From CAZEHS01 sp964649745 (GTDB taxonomy: Bacteria > Bacillota > Clostridia > Peptostreptococcales > Acidaminobacteraceae), in NCBI GenBank assembly GCA_964649745.1, contig CAZYQI010000001.1, positions 62,001 to 126,000 of the forward strand: DNA of 64,000 bases, in the 5' to 3' direction. Shown here one piece after another: positions 7,240 to 14,462 of this stretch; positions within the stretch are counted from its first letter, which is position 1; the number at the start of each line of letters is the position of its first letter. Made by a program: the position numbers and the translations under genes. A model generated the notes under the pieces. It worked only from the letters and a program-made list of their open reading frames with translations. It ran no database searches and was not told the origin of the DNA.

Positions 7240-8610
7240 TTAAATTTCCAAACTTTTTTTCATCAACAGCAGGGCCGCTTCCGGGTATTCTTTGGAAAGT
7301 ACGCCCAGGGAGGCCATGATGTAATGGTTGTCGATAAGGATGACACATTCCGGGTTGGGCAGCAGCTTATCGCCGCGATTGCTTTCGGCAATCTTTTTAA
7401 GGATTTCCAGACGGTTGGGCAGCCGTGTCAGGGCTCCGCCGGTACCGACGATATAACGGATACCGGTGAGGTCCTTCCCTTCCGCCATCTTCTTCTTGCC
7501 GGAGCTTCCGAAAAAGTCCCGAAGGCCCCCGGCATGACGATGGCTGGAAAGGATAACTGCCTCCTGGGTAAGACGCTCCACAAAACGCTTCTGGTCGTCT
7601 TCCACAGGGATGGGAAGATGGTTGTCGATCAGGTATTGCACCTGATCCAGTTCCATGTTCATATCCTTGGCAAGACGCTCCAGGCCGATAAGCTCCACCA
7701 CATTGGTCATATTGACGAACACACCCAGATCCCCCTCCACCGTCCGTTTGGCGGTGGGTTCTGGGGTCAGCATGATCTTGCCCATCTCCTCCGTGTCATC
7801 GGTGACAGAATGGATATCCGTGGTGGCGCCGCCTACATCCAGGGTCATGAGATCCCCAATTTCCTGGCGCAGAACCTTGGAGGCCTCCATAACGGCACCC
7901 GGTGTTGGAATGATATGCCCCTTCACCATTTCCCGTACCTTGGCCATGCCCGGAGCGTGGACAATGTGCTCTTCAAAGACATCCTGGATAACCTTCCGGG
8001 TGGGTTCCACATTGAGGGTGTCAATTCTCGGATACACGTTATCAACGATATACAGCAGCTTGCCCTTGCCGTTTTCTTCAAAGATTTCCCGTACATCCTC
8101 ATGGTTGACGATGTTGCCAGCGTAAATCACCGGCACGGAGATATCCAGCTTGGCGATGACCTCGGCATTGTAAAGGGCCGTGTCTGCCTCACCGTAATCC
8201 ACGCCCCCTGCGATGAGAATAATGTTGGGGTTCAGCTCCTGAAGCTTTTTGATTTCACTTCGGCGCAGCCTGCCAGCCGTTACCATGTGAATATTGGCGC
8301 CGGCTCCAAGGGCCGCTTCCCGCGCCGCTTTGGCGGTCATGTCGTAAACCAGGCCGTGGACGGTCATCTTAAGGCCCCCGGCAGCACTGGAGGTGGCCAT
8401 AAGCTCTTTGTATTCCAGGCTGTCTGCACCGAGATTCACCTTTAGGGATTCAATGGCCCTGTTAAGGCCGATATTCACATCCCCCTCCGTTACACTGGTG
8501 GGCGCCTGCCCCTGTCCGATAAAAACAGGGTCTTGCGTGTCCAAATCCTTGAAGGCATTGACAACGGTGGTGGTGCTGCCAATCTCCGCAACTAATACGT
8601 CAACGTACAT
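7240..8610 (-). CDS. MutL/GlmL-type ATPase, putative reactivase of ornithine aminomutase
   Basis: 456 residues from an ATG at 8610 preceded by GAGG; an upstream in-frame start at 8646 lacks a ribosome site. It is an ASKHA-fold ATPase of the GlmL/MutL family: phosphate loops VAEIGSTTTVV at the N-terminus and LDVGGATTDIHSV in the middle, and an adenosine segment GTGGALTRLPNR near the C-terminus. Family members associate with adenosylcobalamin mutases. By position directly after oraE, this one is inferred to exchange damaged cobalamin in OraSE. A clear paralogue, GlmL, is encoded at 57503-58897 beside glutamate mutase. It is separated from oraE by about 100 bases that hold a strong stem-loop. 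Confidence 0.85.
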   Translation of the reverse strand: MYVDVLVAEIGSTTTVVNAFKDLDTQDPVFIGQGQAPTSVTEGDVNIGLNRAIESLKVNLGADSLEYKELMATSSAAGGLKMTVHGLVYDMTAKAAREAALGAGANIHMVTAGRLRRSEIKKLQELNPNIILIAGGVDYGEADTALYNAEVIAKLDISVPVIYAGNIVNHEDVREIFEENGKGKLLYIVDNVYPRIDTLNVEPTRKVIQDVFEEHIVHAPGMAKVREMVKGHIIPTPGAVMEASKVLRQEIGDLMTLDVGGATTDIHSVTDDTEEMGKIMLTPEPTAKRTVEGDLGVFVNMTNVVELIGLERLAKDMNMELDQVQYLIDNHLPIPVEDDQKRFVERLTQEAVILSSHRHAGGLRDFFGSSGKKKMAEGKDLTGIRYIVGTGGALTRLPNRLEILKKIAESNRGDKLLPNPECVILIDNHYIMASLGVLSKEYPEAALLLMKKSLEI

Positions 8611-8638
8611 ATCGGTTCCTCGTTTCCGTGTAAAACAT

Positions 8639-8685
8639 GAATACACCGGACATACCGGAATGAATCGGCAGTGTCCGGTGTATTC
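8639..8685 (-). other. Intercistronic stem-loop between oraE and the reactivase gene
   Basis: A perfect 14-bp stem (GAATACACCGGACA at 8639-8652 with TGTCCGGTGTATTC at 8672-8685) encloses a 19-nt loop. On the minus strand it is followed by only a short T stretch (GTTTTAC), so it is a poor terminator. It may instead attenuate, or protect the 3' end of the oraSE message. Confidence 0.65.
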
Positions 8686-8708
8686 TACATGTCATTGCTT
8701 ATCGGTGA

Positions 8709-10919
8709 TTATATTCCTCTTTCCTCGCGGTTGCGAACCATGAAGGTTGCTACGTGGTTTCCACGGTGGCCACGGGTAAATCCGGCGTCCATCCCGTTTT
8801 TAACAGCGATCTCAGGTGTAACCTGAGTGCCGCCTGCGCAGATGATAAGTTTGTCGCGAACGCCGCGCTCAACTGCGTAGTCATGAAGCTTCTTCATGTT
8901 TTTGTAGTGTGTATCATCGTGGGAGATGATAGTGGATGCCAGGATGGCGTCTGCATTCAGCTCGATAGCGGCGTTAACCAGCTTCTCGATCGGGCAGGAG
9001 GTTCCCAGGTATTCCACTTCGATGCCCCACTTCTCGATACCGCCGTGCTTGATATCGATAACTTCACGAAGGCCAACAGAGTGTTCGTCTTCGCCAACCG
9101 TTGCCGCAACAACCTTGAGAGGCTTCTTGGCAATAGCTGCCCAAAGCTCATCATCGTTGTAGAGGATGGGCTCATCCGGGATAACCAGCTTGTCGATATC
9201 AATGGACATGTCCAGGGTACCCTTGATCTGAATACGGGTTCCTTCGGAGGGGTGAAGCATCTCCGCATGGATCACTTCAACGTTTTTGAGGTTCATGCCT
9301 TTACCCAGCTCAACCGCTGCAAACTCGGCAATACGCTTGGATGTGGGCAGGAAGATATCAACGGTAACAGTACCGTCAGCAAGCCATTCCATTTCGGGCT
9401 TGATTAGGTTAGTGTTGCGGAACTGCTCTGCTTCGGCCATACGCACGTTGCAGTTGTCTGTTTCGTCCAGTTCGTCGATGAAGACGATCTTTTCGGGTTT
9501 CTCGAAGGTACAGCCGCCGATAAGCTTGGCAGGATCGTTCACTGCGGAAGGATCGTACTGAGCCACGTTGTTGTAGCCAAAGTGAGCTGTAACGGGAGCC
9601 ATGTAGTCCTCGTCACGCTTGAATACTTTGCCTGCGCCTACGCCGCCGTCGATCTTACGGGCAATACCGTCACCGTTACGCTCCGGGTATTCGCCCGAGT
9701 CAACGAAGAAGCCTTTTTCAACCGCTTCAAAGTAGCCGCCCACTTCAAGCATTTCTTCCATGTACAGAACCGCGCGCTCTTTCAGCTCGCGAACCTTCTC
9801 AGGGAGGTAGCCGTCTTTGCGGATTTCAACCATTTCAAGCAGGCTGTCCATACCCACCAGGGACTGTTTCGCTGTGTCGCAGGCTTCGATGTTGAAGATA
9901 TGCCACGGAACGTTACGGCCTTCGTCTGGTGTGATGGTGGACTGGATATCGGCATAGGTGAGCTTGGAGATCATCATGTTCATAACATGGGTCACGGTTG
10001 CTTCACGGCCGGAGGATGTGATGTACTTGGTGTTCATTTGTGCCCGCATACGGTACTTGCTGAGGAAATCCCGAAGGGCAACCGCGTATGGCAGGTCGTA
10101 TTTGAGGCAAGGAATTGGGGAAGCGGTTGGAGGAACAGTGGAAAGACAGATGTTCTCCGGCTTCATGCCCACTTTTTCAGAGTACAGGGCATTGATGGCA
10201 TGCTGTACGATGAGCTCGGGCATAACCTTCCAAGCGTCACGAGCCGTGGCGTTGGCGTTATGGGCACCGTCGATCTGAGCCATATCCGCCCAAACCATGA
10301 TTTTCTTGGATTCTGCCGCGTCGATCATGGAACGGACCATGTTCACGTTGCGGTACAGCACGTTGTACTGGGGATCCTGGTGAGCGCCGTTGATGCCTTC
10401 CTCGGCAAACATAACAGCTACGTCTGGACCAGCAACGCCGGATACGTAGGAATGGTAGTTGATGGGACGGCCCACTTCTTCTTCAATGATGTCCAGGGCT
10501 TTACGCTGGGCACGAACCTGTTTACGGGTGATAGGCACGCCGCCGATACCTTGGGGCGTTCCTTCGATGAGCCCGTCGAAGTGGGACTGGCCAGCCGTAC
10601 GGATAACCATGATATGGTCCGCCCCATGCCAAGCCGCCATACGCATACGGCGGATATCATCCTCGAAACGGCCGGAAGCGATTTCGGTGGTGATGGTTTC
10701 TTTGGGTTGCGGATCCATGTTTTCAAAGTACTGAACCCCAGCCTGGATAGCGATGCTGTTTGTGAGGGACTCGGAGCAGTCGTGGTACTCGTGGCCGTGA
10801 AGCTGAAGCTCGGGAACCGCTTTTCTCCAGTGCCAGCCCCGGCGTTTCGGTCTGTATTGATCAAGATCCTTGAGGATTTCACGTACGTCGAGTTTTTCGT
10901 TTGGGGTAACTGGTTTCAT
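8709..10919 (-). CDS. oraE: D-ornithine 4,5-aminomutase, large (E) subunit
   Basis: 736 residues, the usual OraE length. With OraS it converts D-ornithine to (2R,4S)-2,4-diaminopentanoate using adenosylcobalamin and PLP. The N-terminal two thirds form the substrate/PLP barrel (VPPTASPIPCLKYDLPYAVALR and following; AHFGYNN). The C-terminal Rossmann domain carries the base-off cobalamin motif DEHSVG with the cobalt-ligating His at residue 613. Eleven residues later, Lys624 in IDIKHGG matches the PLP-binding lysine known in Clostridium sticklandii OraE (His618/Lys629), so both key residues are in place. The ATG overlaps the oraS stop as TAATG. A long antisense frame covers this gene but is a composition artefact. 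Confidence 0.95.
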   Translation of the reverse strand: MKPVTPNEKLDVREILKDLDQYRPKRRGWHWRKAVPELQLHGHEYHDCSESLTNSIAIQAGVQYFENMDPQPKETITTEIASGRFEDDIRRMRMAAWHGADHIMVIRTAGQSHFDGLIEGTPQGIGGVPITRKQVRAQRKALDIIEEEVGRPINYHSYVSGVAGPDVAVMFAEEGINGAHQDPQYNVLYRNVNMVRSMIDAAESKKIMVWADMAQIDGAHNANATARDAWKVMPELIVQHAINALYSEKVGMKPENICLSTVPPTASPIPCLKYDLPYAVALRDFLSKYRMRAQMNTKYITSSGREATVTHVMNMMISKLTYADIQSTITPDEGRNVPWHIFNIEACDTAKQSLVGMDSLLEMVEIRKDGYLPEKVRELKERAVLYMEEMLEVGGYFEAVEKGFFVDSGEYPERNGDGIARKIDGGVGAGKVFKRDEDYMAPVTAHFGYNNVAQYDPSAVNDPAKLIGGCTFEKPEKIVFIDELDETDNCNVRMAEAEQFRNTNLIKPEMEWLADGTVTVDIFLPTSKRIAEFAAVELGKGMNLKNVEVIHAEMLHPSEGTRIQIKGTLDMSIDIDKLVIPDEPILYNDDELWAAIAKKPLKVVAATVGEDEHSVGLREVIDIKHGGIEKWGIEVEYLGTSCPIEKLVNAAIELNADAILASTIISHDDTHYKNMKKLHDYAVERGVRDKLIICAGGTQVTPEIAVKNGMDAGFTRGHRGNHVATFMVRNREERGI

Positions 10920-11296
10920 TAGAGGTTACCTCCTTTAAAGATTTTAACTGCATCGTCCCAGTGCTTGCCGTCGATCATTTCCAGACCAACGGTCCGCAGG
11001 TCCATGTTTTTTTCTTTGGCTACGCGGAAAACCACATGGCCGATGCCCTTCGACATAAGACCGTGGTCCATGCCCAGCTCTACAAGGGGCTTGGCTTCAA
11101 GGCTGGAGAAGCCCATACGGAGCAGTACTGCCCGTTCAACGGAGGGGCTGGTGTGGGTCCGTGCCAATTCCATCATGGGATCTACCACTTTCTCGGTCAG
11201 TTCCCAAAAGCGTGCTTTCAGTTCTTCATCGGAGAGATTCGCAATGTGCTTGCGGCGATCTCTGTAATCATCCGGGCGTTTAAGTAAGCCTTTCAT
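10919..11296 (-). CDS. oraS: D-ornithine 4,5-aminomutase, small (S) subunit
   Basis: 125 residues. The small helical subunit pairs with OraE. The charged N-terminus (LLKRPDDYRDRRKHI), the conserved SVERAVLLRMGFSSLEAKPLVE and the C-terminal DGKHWDDAVKIF are OraS features. It is translationally coupled to oraE through a TAATG overlap. Upstream lies a 98-bp inverted repeat element (11332-11429) that separates it from ortB although all genes run the same way, so the element is inside the presumed transcript. Confidence 0.93.
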   Translation of the reverse strand: MKGLLKRPDDYRDRRKHIANLSDEELKARFWELTEKVVDPMMELARTHTSPSVERAVLLRMGFSSLEAKPLVELGMDHGLMSKGIGHVVFRVAKEKNMDLRTVGLEMIDGKHWDDAVKIFKGGNL

Positions 11297-11331
11297 GAAT
11301 TGCCTCCATGTTTAGTGTATTGGTAATCATT

Positions 11332-11429
11332 ATCCCCCTCCCGAGGGGGGTGTCACGGAGTGACAGGGGGAGTAAGAGATAAACAACTCCCACCGTCACC
11401 TTCGGTGCCACCTCCCTCAAGAGGGAGGT
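11332..11429. repeat. CTCCC/GTCAC repeat, module pair a
   Basis: Two related modules of about 42-44 bp lie in inverted orientation around a 12-base spacer. The left module (11332-11373) ends GGGGGAGT and the right one (11386-11429) begins ACTCCCACCGTCACC. Each can fold on itself (CCTCCC/GGGAGG and GTCACnnnGTGAC-like arms). Related copies are at 21749-21846, 55841-55984 and 61294-61409. No coding content. Confidence 0.85.
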
Positions 11430-11439
11430 AAACATTGAC

Positions 11440-12855
11440 TTATGCGTTCTGAATCTCCGCTATTGCAGCCTTTACAAACGCCTCATCCGTCTTGGTTTCC
11501 TCCGCCAGAAAGCGGATATCCGCTGCTGTTGGCTCTTGTCCGCTGAAGGTGCTGAGGGCGTTCTTGATCAGGGACTTGCGTGTTTTATTCAGGTCCAGCT
11601 CCACCGCTTTGATGAAGGTGGGATCCTTGGGCAGGATGATATTGGTTCCGGGAACCTCTTCGGCAGGATCGCCGAACCGGATATCGATGCCGTTGTCCCG
11701 GGCGAAGGAAAGCTGTGCGTTGATGTGCTTGCCGGCGCCGGTGTATTCCGTTTCCTGAACCACGATGATCTTGTCCTGATCCATTTCCTGGGCGATGCTG
11801 AAGGCCACTGCCAGGGAGGTGTTGCCTGCGGGGCCTCTTTCGAGACCTTCCAGCTGAGCCAGGGCTTCGGTCATATAGAACGTTTCACCCTGTGAAACCG
11901 TGAAGTATCGGTCCATGTAGCGGAGCGGACGGGCGGCTGAACGGGGAACATCGGAACGGTCGGGATTCATGCAGAAGGGAATGCCAAAGCCGGTATGCCC
12001 CGTGGTAAAGGATTTTCGGTTAAACTGCTTGTCGCTGGCCATATGCAGGCCCTGAAGACTTACACTGGCACCCACGATTTCTGTGTTCAGGGCACCGGCC
12101 TTGATAAGGCCCCGGGCTGTACCTGTAAGGTTTCCGCCCCCTGCGTTGGTGCAGACCACCACGTCAGGATCCTTGCCGAATCGCTCACGCATCTGGATAG
12201 CCAGCTCGTACCCCAGGGTTTCAACCCCTGCAATGCCAAAAGGGGTGTACAGGGATGCGTTGAAGTATCCCGTTGTTTCCAGCATCATGAGGAACTGATA
12301 GAACAGCTCCGGGCCTACAGAAAGCTGAACCACTTCTGCGCCATATGCTTCACAGGCTCTTGCCTTTTCAACAATTTCAGGCTGCCCTACTCCCTTGGAG
12401 TCGTAGCATTCTTGAACGATGATGCATTTGAGTCCCTGCATGGCCGCCTGGGATGCCACGGCAGCACCGTAGTTTCCGCTGGTTGCCGTGATAACACCCT
12501 TATAGCCCAAGCGTTTGGCATGGTATACCGCGTTAGCCGCCCGGCGGGCTTTAAAGCTTCCGGAAGGGTTGCAGGCTTCATCCTTGACGAAAATCCGGGC
12601 GCCTTTACCGTTGCCGGCTGCTTTGCGGGCAAGAGCTGTGATGTTCTTAAGCTCCAACAGCGGCGTGTTGCCTACCCCTGTGCCGGTTTGTATCTCCGTC
12701 ATTTCTTCCAGCGTATAGCCGGTTTCCTTCATCATGCGCTCGTAATCGAAGGCGATGGAACCGGACTCGAATTCGGAGTAGTCGATTCCTACGGCCTTTT
12801 TCATAATTTCAGGCTTACGGGCCATAACCTCTGCATAACTGTTCGAATTACTCAT
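11440..12855 (-). CDS. ortB: 2-amino-4-oxopentanoate thiolase, beta subunit
   Basis: 471 residues. OrtAB cleaves 2-amino-4-oxopentanoate with CoA to alanine and acetyl-CoA. It is a fold-type II PLP protein resembling threonine synthase: the PLP lysine is in NPSGSFKARRAA, followed by TATSGNYGAAVA, and a glycine-rich phosphate loop CTNAGGGNLTG. The ATG at 12855 is chosen because GGAGGT stands 7-8 bases before it; a GTG at 12864 falls within that site. It overlaps the end of ortA by a few bases, so the two subunits are coupled. Confidence 0.93.
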   Translation of the reverse strand: MSNSNSYAEVMARKPEIMKKAVGIDYSEFESGSIAFDYERMMKETGYTLEEMTEIQTGTGVGNTPLLELKNITALARKAAGNGKGARIFVKDEACNPSGSFKARRAANAVYHAKRLGYKGVITATSGNYGAAVASQAAMQGLKCIIVQECYDSKGVGQPEIVEKARACEAYGAEVVQLSVGPELFYQFLMMLETTGYFNASLYTPFGIAGVETLGYELAIQMRERFGKDPDVVVCTNAGGGNLTGTARGLIKAGALNTEIVGASVSLQGLHMASDKQFNRKSFTTGHTGFGIPFCMNPDRSDVPRSAARPLRYMDRYFTVSQGETFYMTEALAQLEGLERGPAGNTSLAVAFSIAQEMDQDKIIVVQETEYTGAGKHINAQLSFARDNGIDIRFGDPAEEVPGTNIILPKDPTFIKAVELDLNKTRKSLIKNALSTFSGQEPTAADIRFLAEETKTDEAFVKAAIAEIQNA

Positions 12856-13156
12856 TGGTGTCACCTCCGAACAGATATTCCTTCAGCTGGCGGCCGATAG
12901 CCAATGTTTCCGGTACGTGTTTACCGAAGTTGTGGCCGTAGGAGGGTCTGATTTCAATCATCTTCCCTTTAACCAGTCGTCCGGTATTGGTTTTGATTTC
13001 AACTTCATCATTAAGAGCGGCATCGTGGGTAAGGGTTCCCCTAACCCACATTTCCAAAGGTACGGCTTTGGTGTCGTCCGGTACCTGTGGGGCTCTTTCA
13101 GACGGAGCCAAAACGATGTTGTGGATGAGTACCCATTCACCTTTTTTGGCTTGCAT
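12848..13156 (-). CDS. ortA: 2-amino-4-oxopentanoate thiolase, alpha subunit
   Basis: 102 residues, the small partner of OrtB. The sequence begins MQAKKGEWVLIHNIVLAP and contains LEMWVRGTLTHDAALNDEVEIKT (key residues WVRG and DEVEI) and RPSYGHNFGKHVPE, typical of OrtA. It follows ord by 12 bases and overlaps ortB. No catalytic residue is known to me for this subunit; the call rests on family features and the invariant operon position. Confidence 0.92.
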   Translation of the reverse strand: MQAKKGEWVLIHNIVLAPSERAPQVPDDTKAVPLEMWVRGTLTHDAALNDEVEIKTNTGRLVKGKMIEIRPSYGHNFGKHVPETLAIGRQLKEYLFGGDTNE

Positions 13157-13168
13157 TCATATCACCGC

Positions 13169-14218
13169 CTATCGTTTGATCTGGTCGCGGTAGTCGCCCA
13201 TGATGCAGTGAGGAACCGGCAGGTCGATCATTGTTTTGAGACCCGGATCCGCATTGATGATCTGAGGAATCATGTTGATACACATAGCGATGGTGCCCAG
13301 GCCCCCTTCAACCTCCGGAGTATTTGCCAGGTTGATGGGAGGTGTGCCTTGGATGGTTACGTAGTCGCCGGTGTGTGTGCCTTCCATTTCAGGCTCGATT
13401 TGTTGCGGGTGGATCATGTCGATCAGCACCTTGCCGTCAACATAGCCTTGGCCTGTCATATTTACCCCTGCAACGTCGCCGGCTTTCGCGAAGCCGTATG
13501 GGGATTTGCGGTCGATAGTTGTAACGATGGGCTTCATTTGTTGCTCGAACTTGTCAACTTTCCAGCCAAGGGCTTCAGCGATCATGCCAACGGACTCATG
13601 GAAGCCAACGTGGCCAGCCATTGTTCCGTCTTCAACGCCCTTCATGAAGTTTTCTACTGTAAAGCCAACCCCTTGCTCGTGCATAACGGTGGGGCCGAAG
13701 GGCGAAAGGCTGTTGACGCGTTTTGCTTCGATGTGCTCAACATCCAGCATGCAGCCTGTCATAACGATAACCAGCAGGTCCATGATATGGCCGGGGTTGA
13801 TGCCTGTGCCCAGGATGGAAACGCCGTTAGCTTTTGCGATTTTATCAAGCTCAGCCGCCAGCTCCGGATTCTGAGCCTTGGGGAAGGACATTTCTTCTGC
13901 AGTGGAGATAACGTTCACTTTCTTTTCAAGACAGAATTTCAGTCTTGGGAAAGCGTCTTTAGTGTAGGAATCAGTTGCACACAGGGCAACGTCGCAGCAT
14001 TTCTCAGTGATCACTTCTTCAATGTTGGCATTGATGATAACCGGCTTGCGGTCACCCCGTTCAACGCCAAGTACTTCGTGAATGTCCTTGCCTACGCGGT
14101 CCGGATGCATGTCGCATACGCCTACGATTTCAATTCCTTTTCTGTTGAGAAGAGCCTTTGCCATTCCGCTTCCCATGGCGCCGAAGCCCCAAATTACCAC
14201 TTTTACATTTTCTCTCAC
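13169..14218 (-). CDS. ord: 2,4-diaminopentanoate dehydrogenase
   Basis: 349 residues. It oxidatively deaminates (2R,4S)-2,4-diaminopentanoate to 2-amino-4-oxopentanoate with NAD(P)+. The N-terminal Rossmann motif IWGFGAMGSGMA is complete, followed by CDMHPDRVGKDI. The middle holds NPGHIMDLLVIVMTG and HEQGVGF. The start is a GTG at 14218 with GGAGG 8 bases upstream; the nearby ATG is out of frame. It is the first gene of the ornithine operon, preceded by a sigma-54-type promoter, and is separated from the regulator gene by a terminator. Confidence 0.93.
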   Translation of the reverse strand: MRENVKVVIWGFGAMGSGMAKALLNRKGIEIVGVCDMHPDRVGKDIHEVLGVERGDRKPVIINANIEEVITEKCCDVALCATDSYTKDAFPRLKFCLEKKVNVISTAEEMSFPKAQNPELAAELDKIAKANGVSILGTGINPGHIMDLLVIVMTGCMLDVEHIEAKRVNSLSPFGPTVMHEQGVGFTVENFMKGVEDGTMAGHVGFHESVGMIAEALGWKVDKFEQQMKPIVTTIDRKSPYGFAKAGDVAGVNMTGQGYVDGKVLIDMIHPQQIEPEMEGTHTGDYVTIQGTPPINLANTPEVEGGLGTIAMCINMIPQIINADPGLKTMIDLPVPHCIMGDYRDQIKR

Positions 14219-14259
14219 TTAAAGCACCTCCTGAGTTTTTATTAACGGAGATTGAATAT

Positions 14260-14276
14260 AGCAAGTACCATGCCAA
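14260..14276 (-). promoter_or_regulatory. Sigma-54 (-24/-12) promoter of the ornithine operon
   Basis: The minus strand reads TTGGCATGGTACTTGCT, with GG and GC separated by exactly ten bases (consensus TGGCACG-N4-TTGCW). It lies about 42 bases before the ord start and about 160 bases downstream of the palindrome next to the gene of a sigma-54 activator. Confidence 0.85.
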
Positions 14277-14308
14277 CTCTGTTTTAATGAACGCCTTCTG
14301 CGACAATC

Positions 14309-14353
14309 AAAAAGCCCCTGATTTATGGATTTATATGCATAATTCAGGGGCTT
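14309..14353 (-). terminator. Terminator after the activator gene
   Basis: The perfect 10-bp stem AAGCCCCTGA (14312-14321) / TCAGGGGCTT (14344-14353) is followed on the minus strand by TTTTTG. It isolates the activator transcript from the ord promoter. Confidence 0.78.
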
Positions 14354-14412
14354 ATACGTCATTATATTCATTTTTGTGAAAACGATTCCCAGGATTTTGT
14401 CCTAATCAATAG

Positions 14413-14462
14413 AGAGTTGTGCAAATAATTTTGCATATATGCAAAATTATTTGCACAACTCT
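14413..14462. promoter_or_regulatory. 50-bp perfect palindrome, candidate upstream activator site
   Basis: Every base from 14413 to 14462 pairs about the centre 14437/14438. The central part reads TTTTGCATATATGCAAAA and the outer arms are AGAGTTGTGCAAAT and its complement. It includes the last codons and TAA of the activator gene (the last five codons read ACAGAGTTGTGCAAATAA). The distance of about 160 bp from the -24/-12 promoter suits an enhancer for the PAS-AAA+ protein. A transcript hairpin of this sequence is an alternative role. Confidence 0.75.

Noticed and set aside
7210..8445. 411-codon plus-strand frame antisense to the mutL-like gene
   Set aside because: The minus-strand gene has all ASKHA motifs; the antisense frame has none.
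9582..10922. 446-codon plus-strand frame antisense to oraE
   Set aside because: oraE is certain from motifs and length; the antisense frame is an artefact of codon use, has no ribosome site and no recognisable domain.
12917..14245. 442-codon plus-strand frame antisense to ortA and ord
   Set aside because: It spans two genuine genes and the ord promoter region; shadow frame only.
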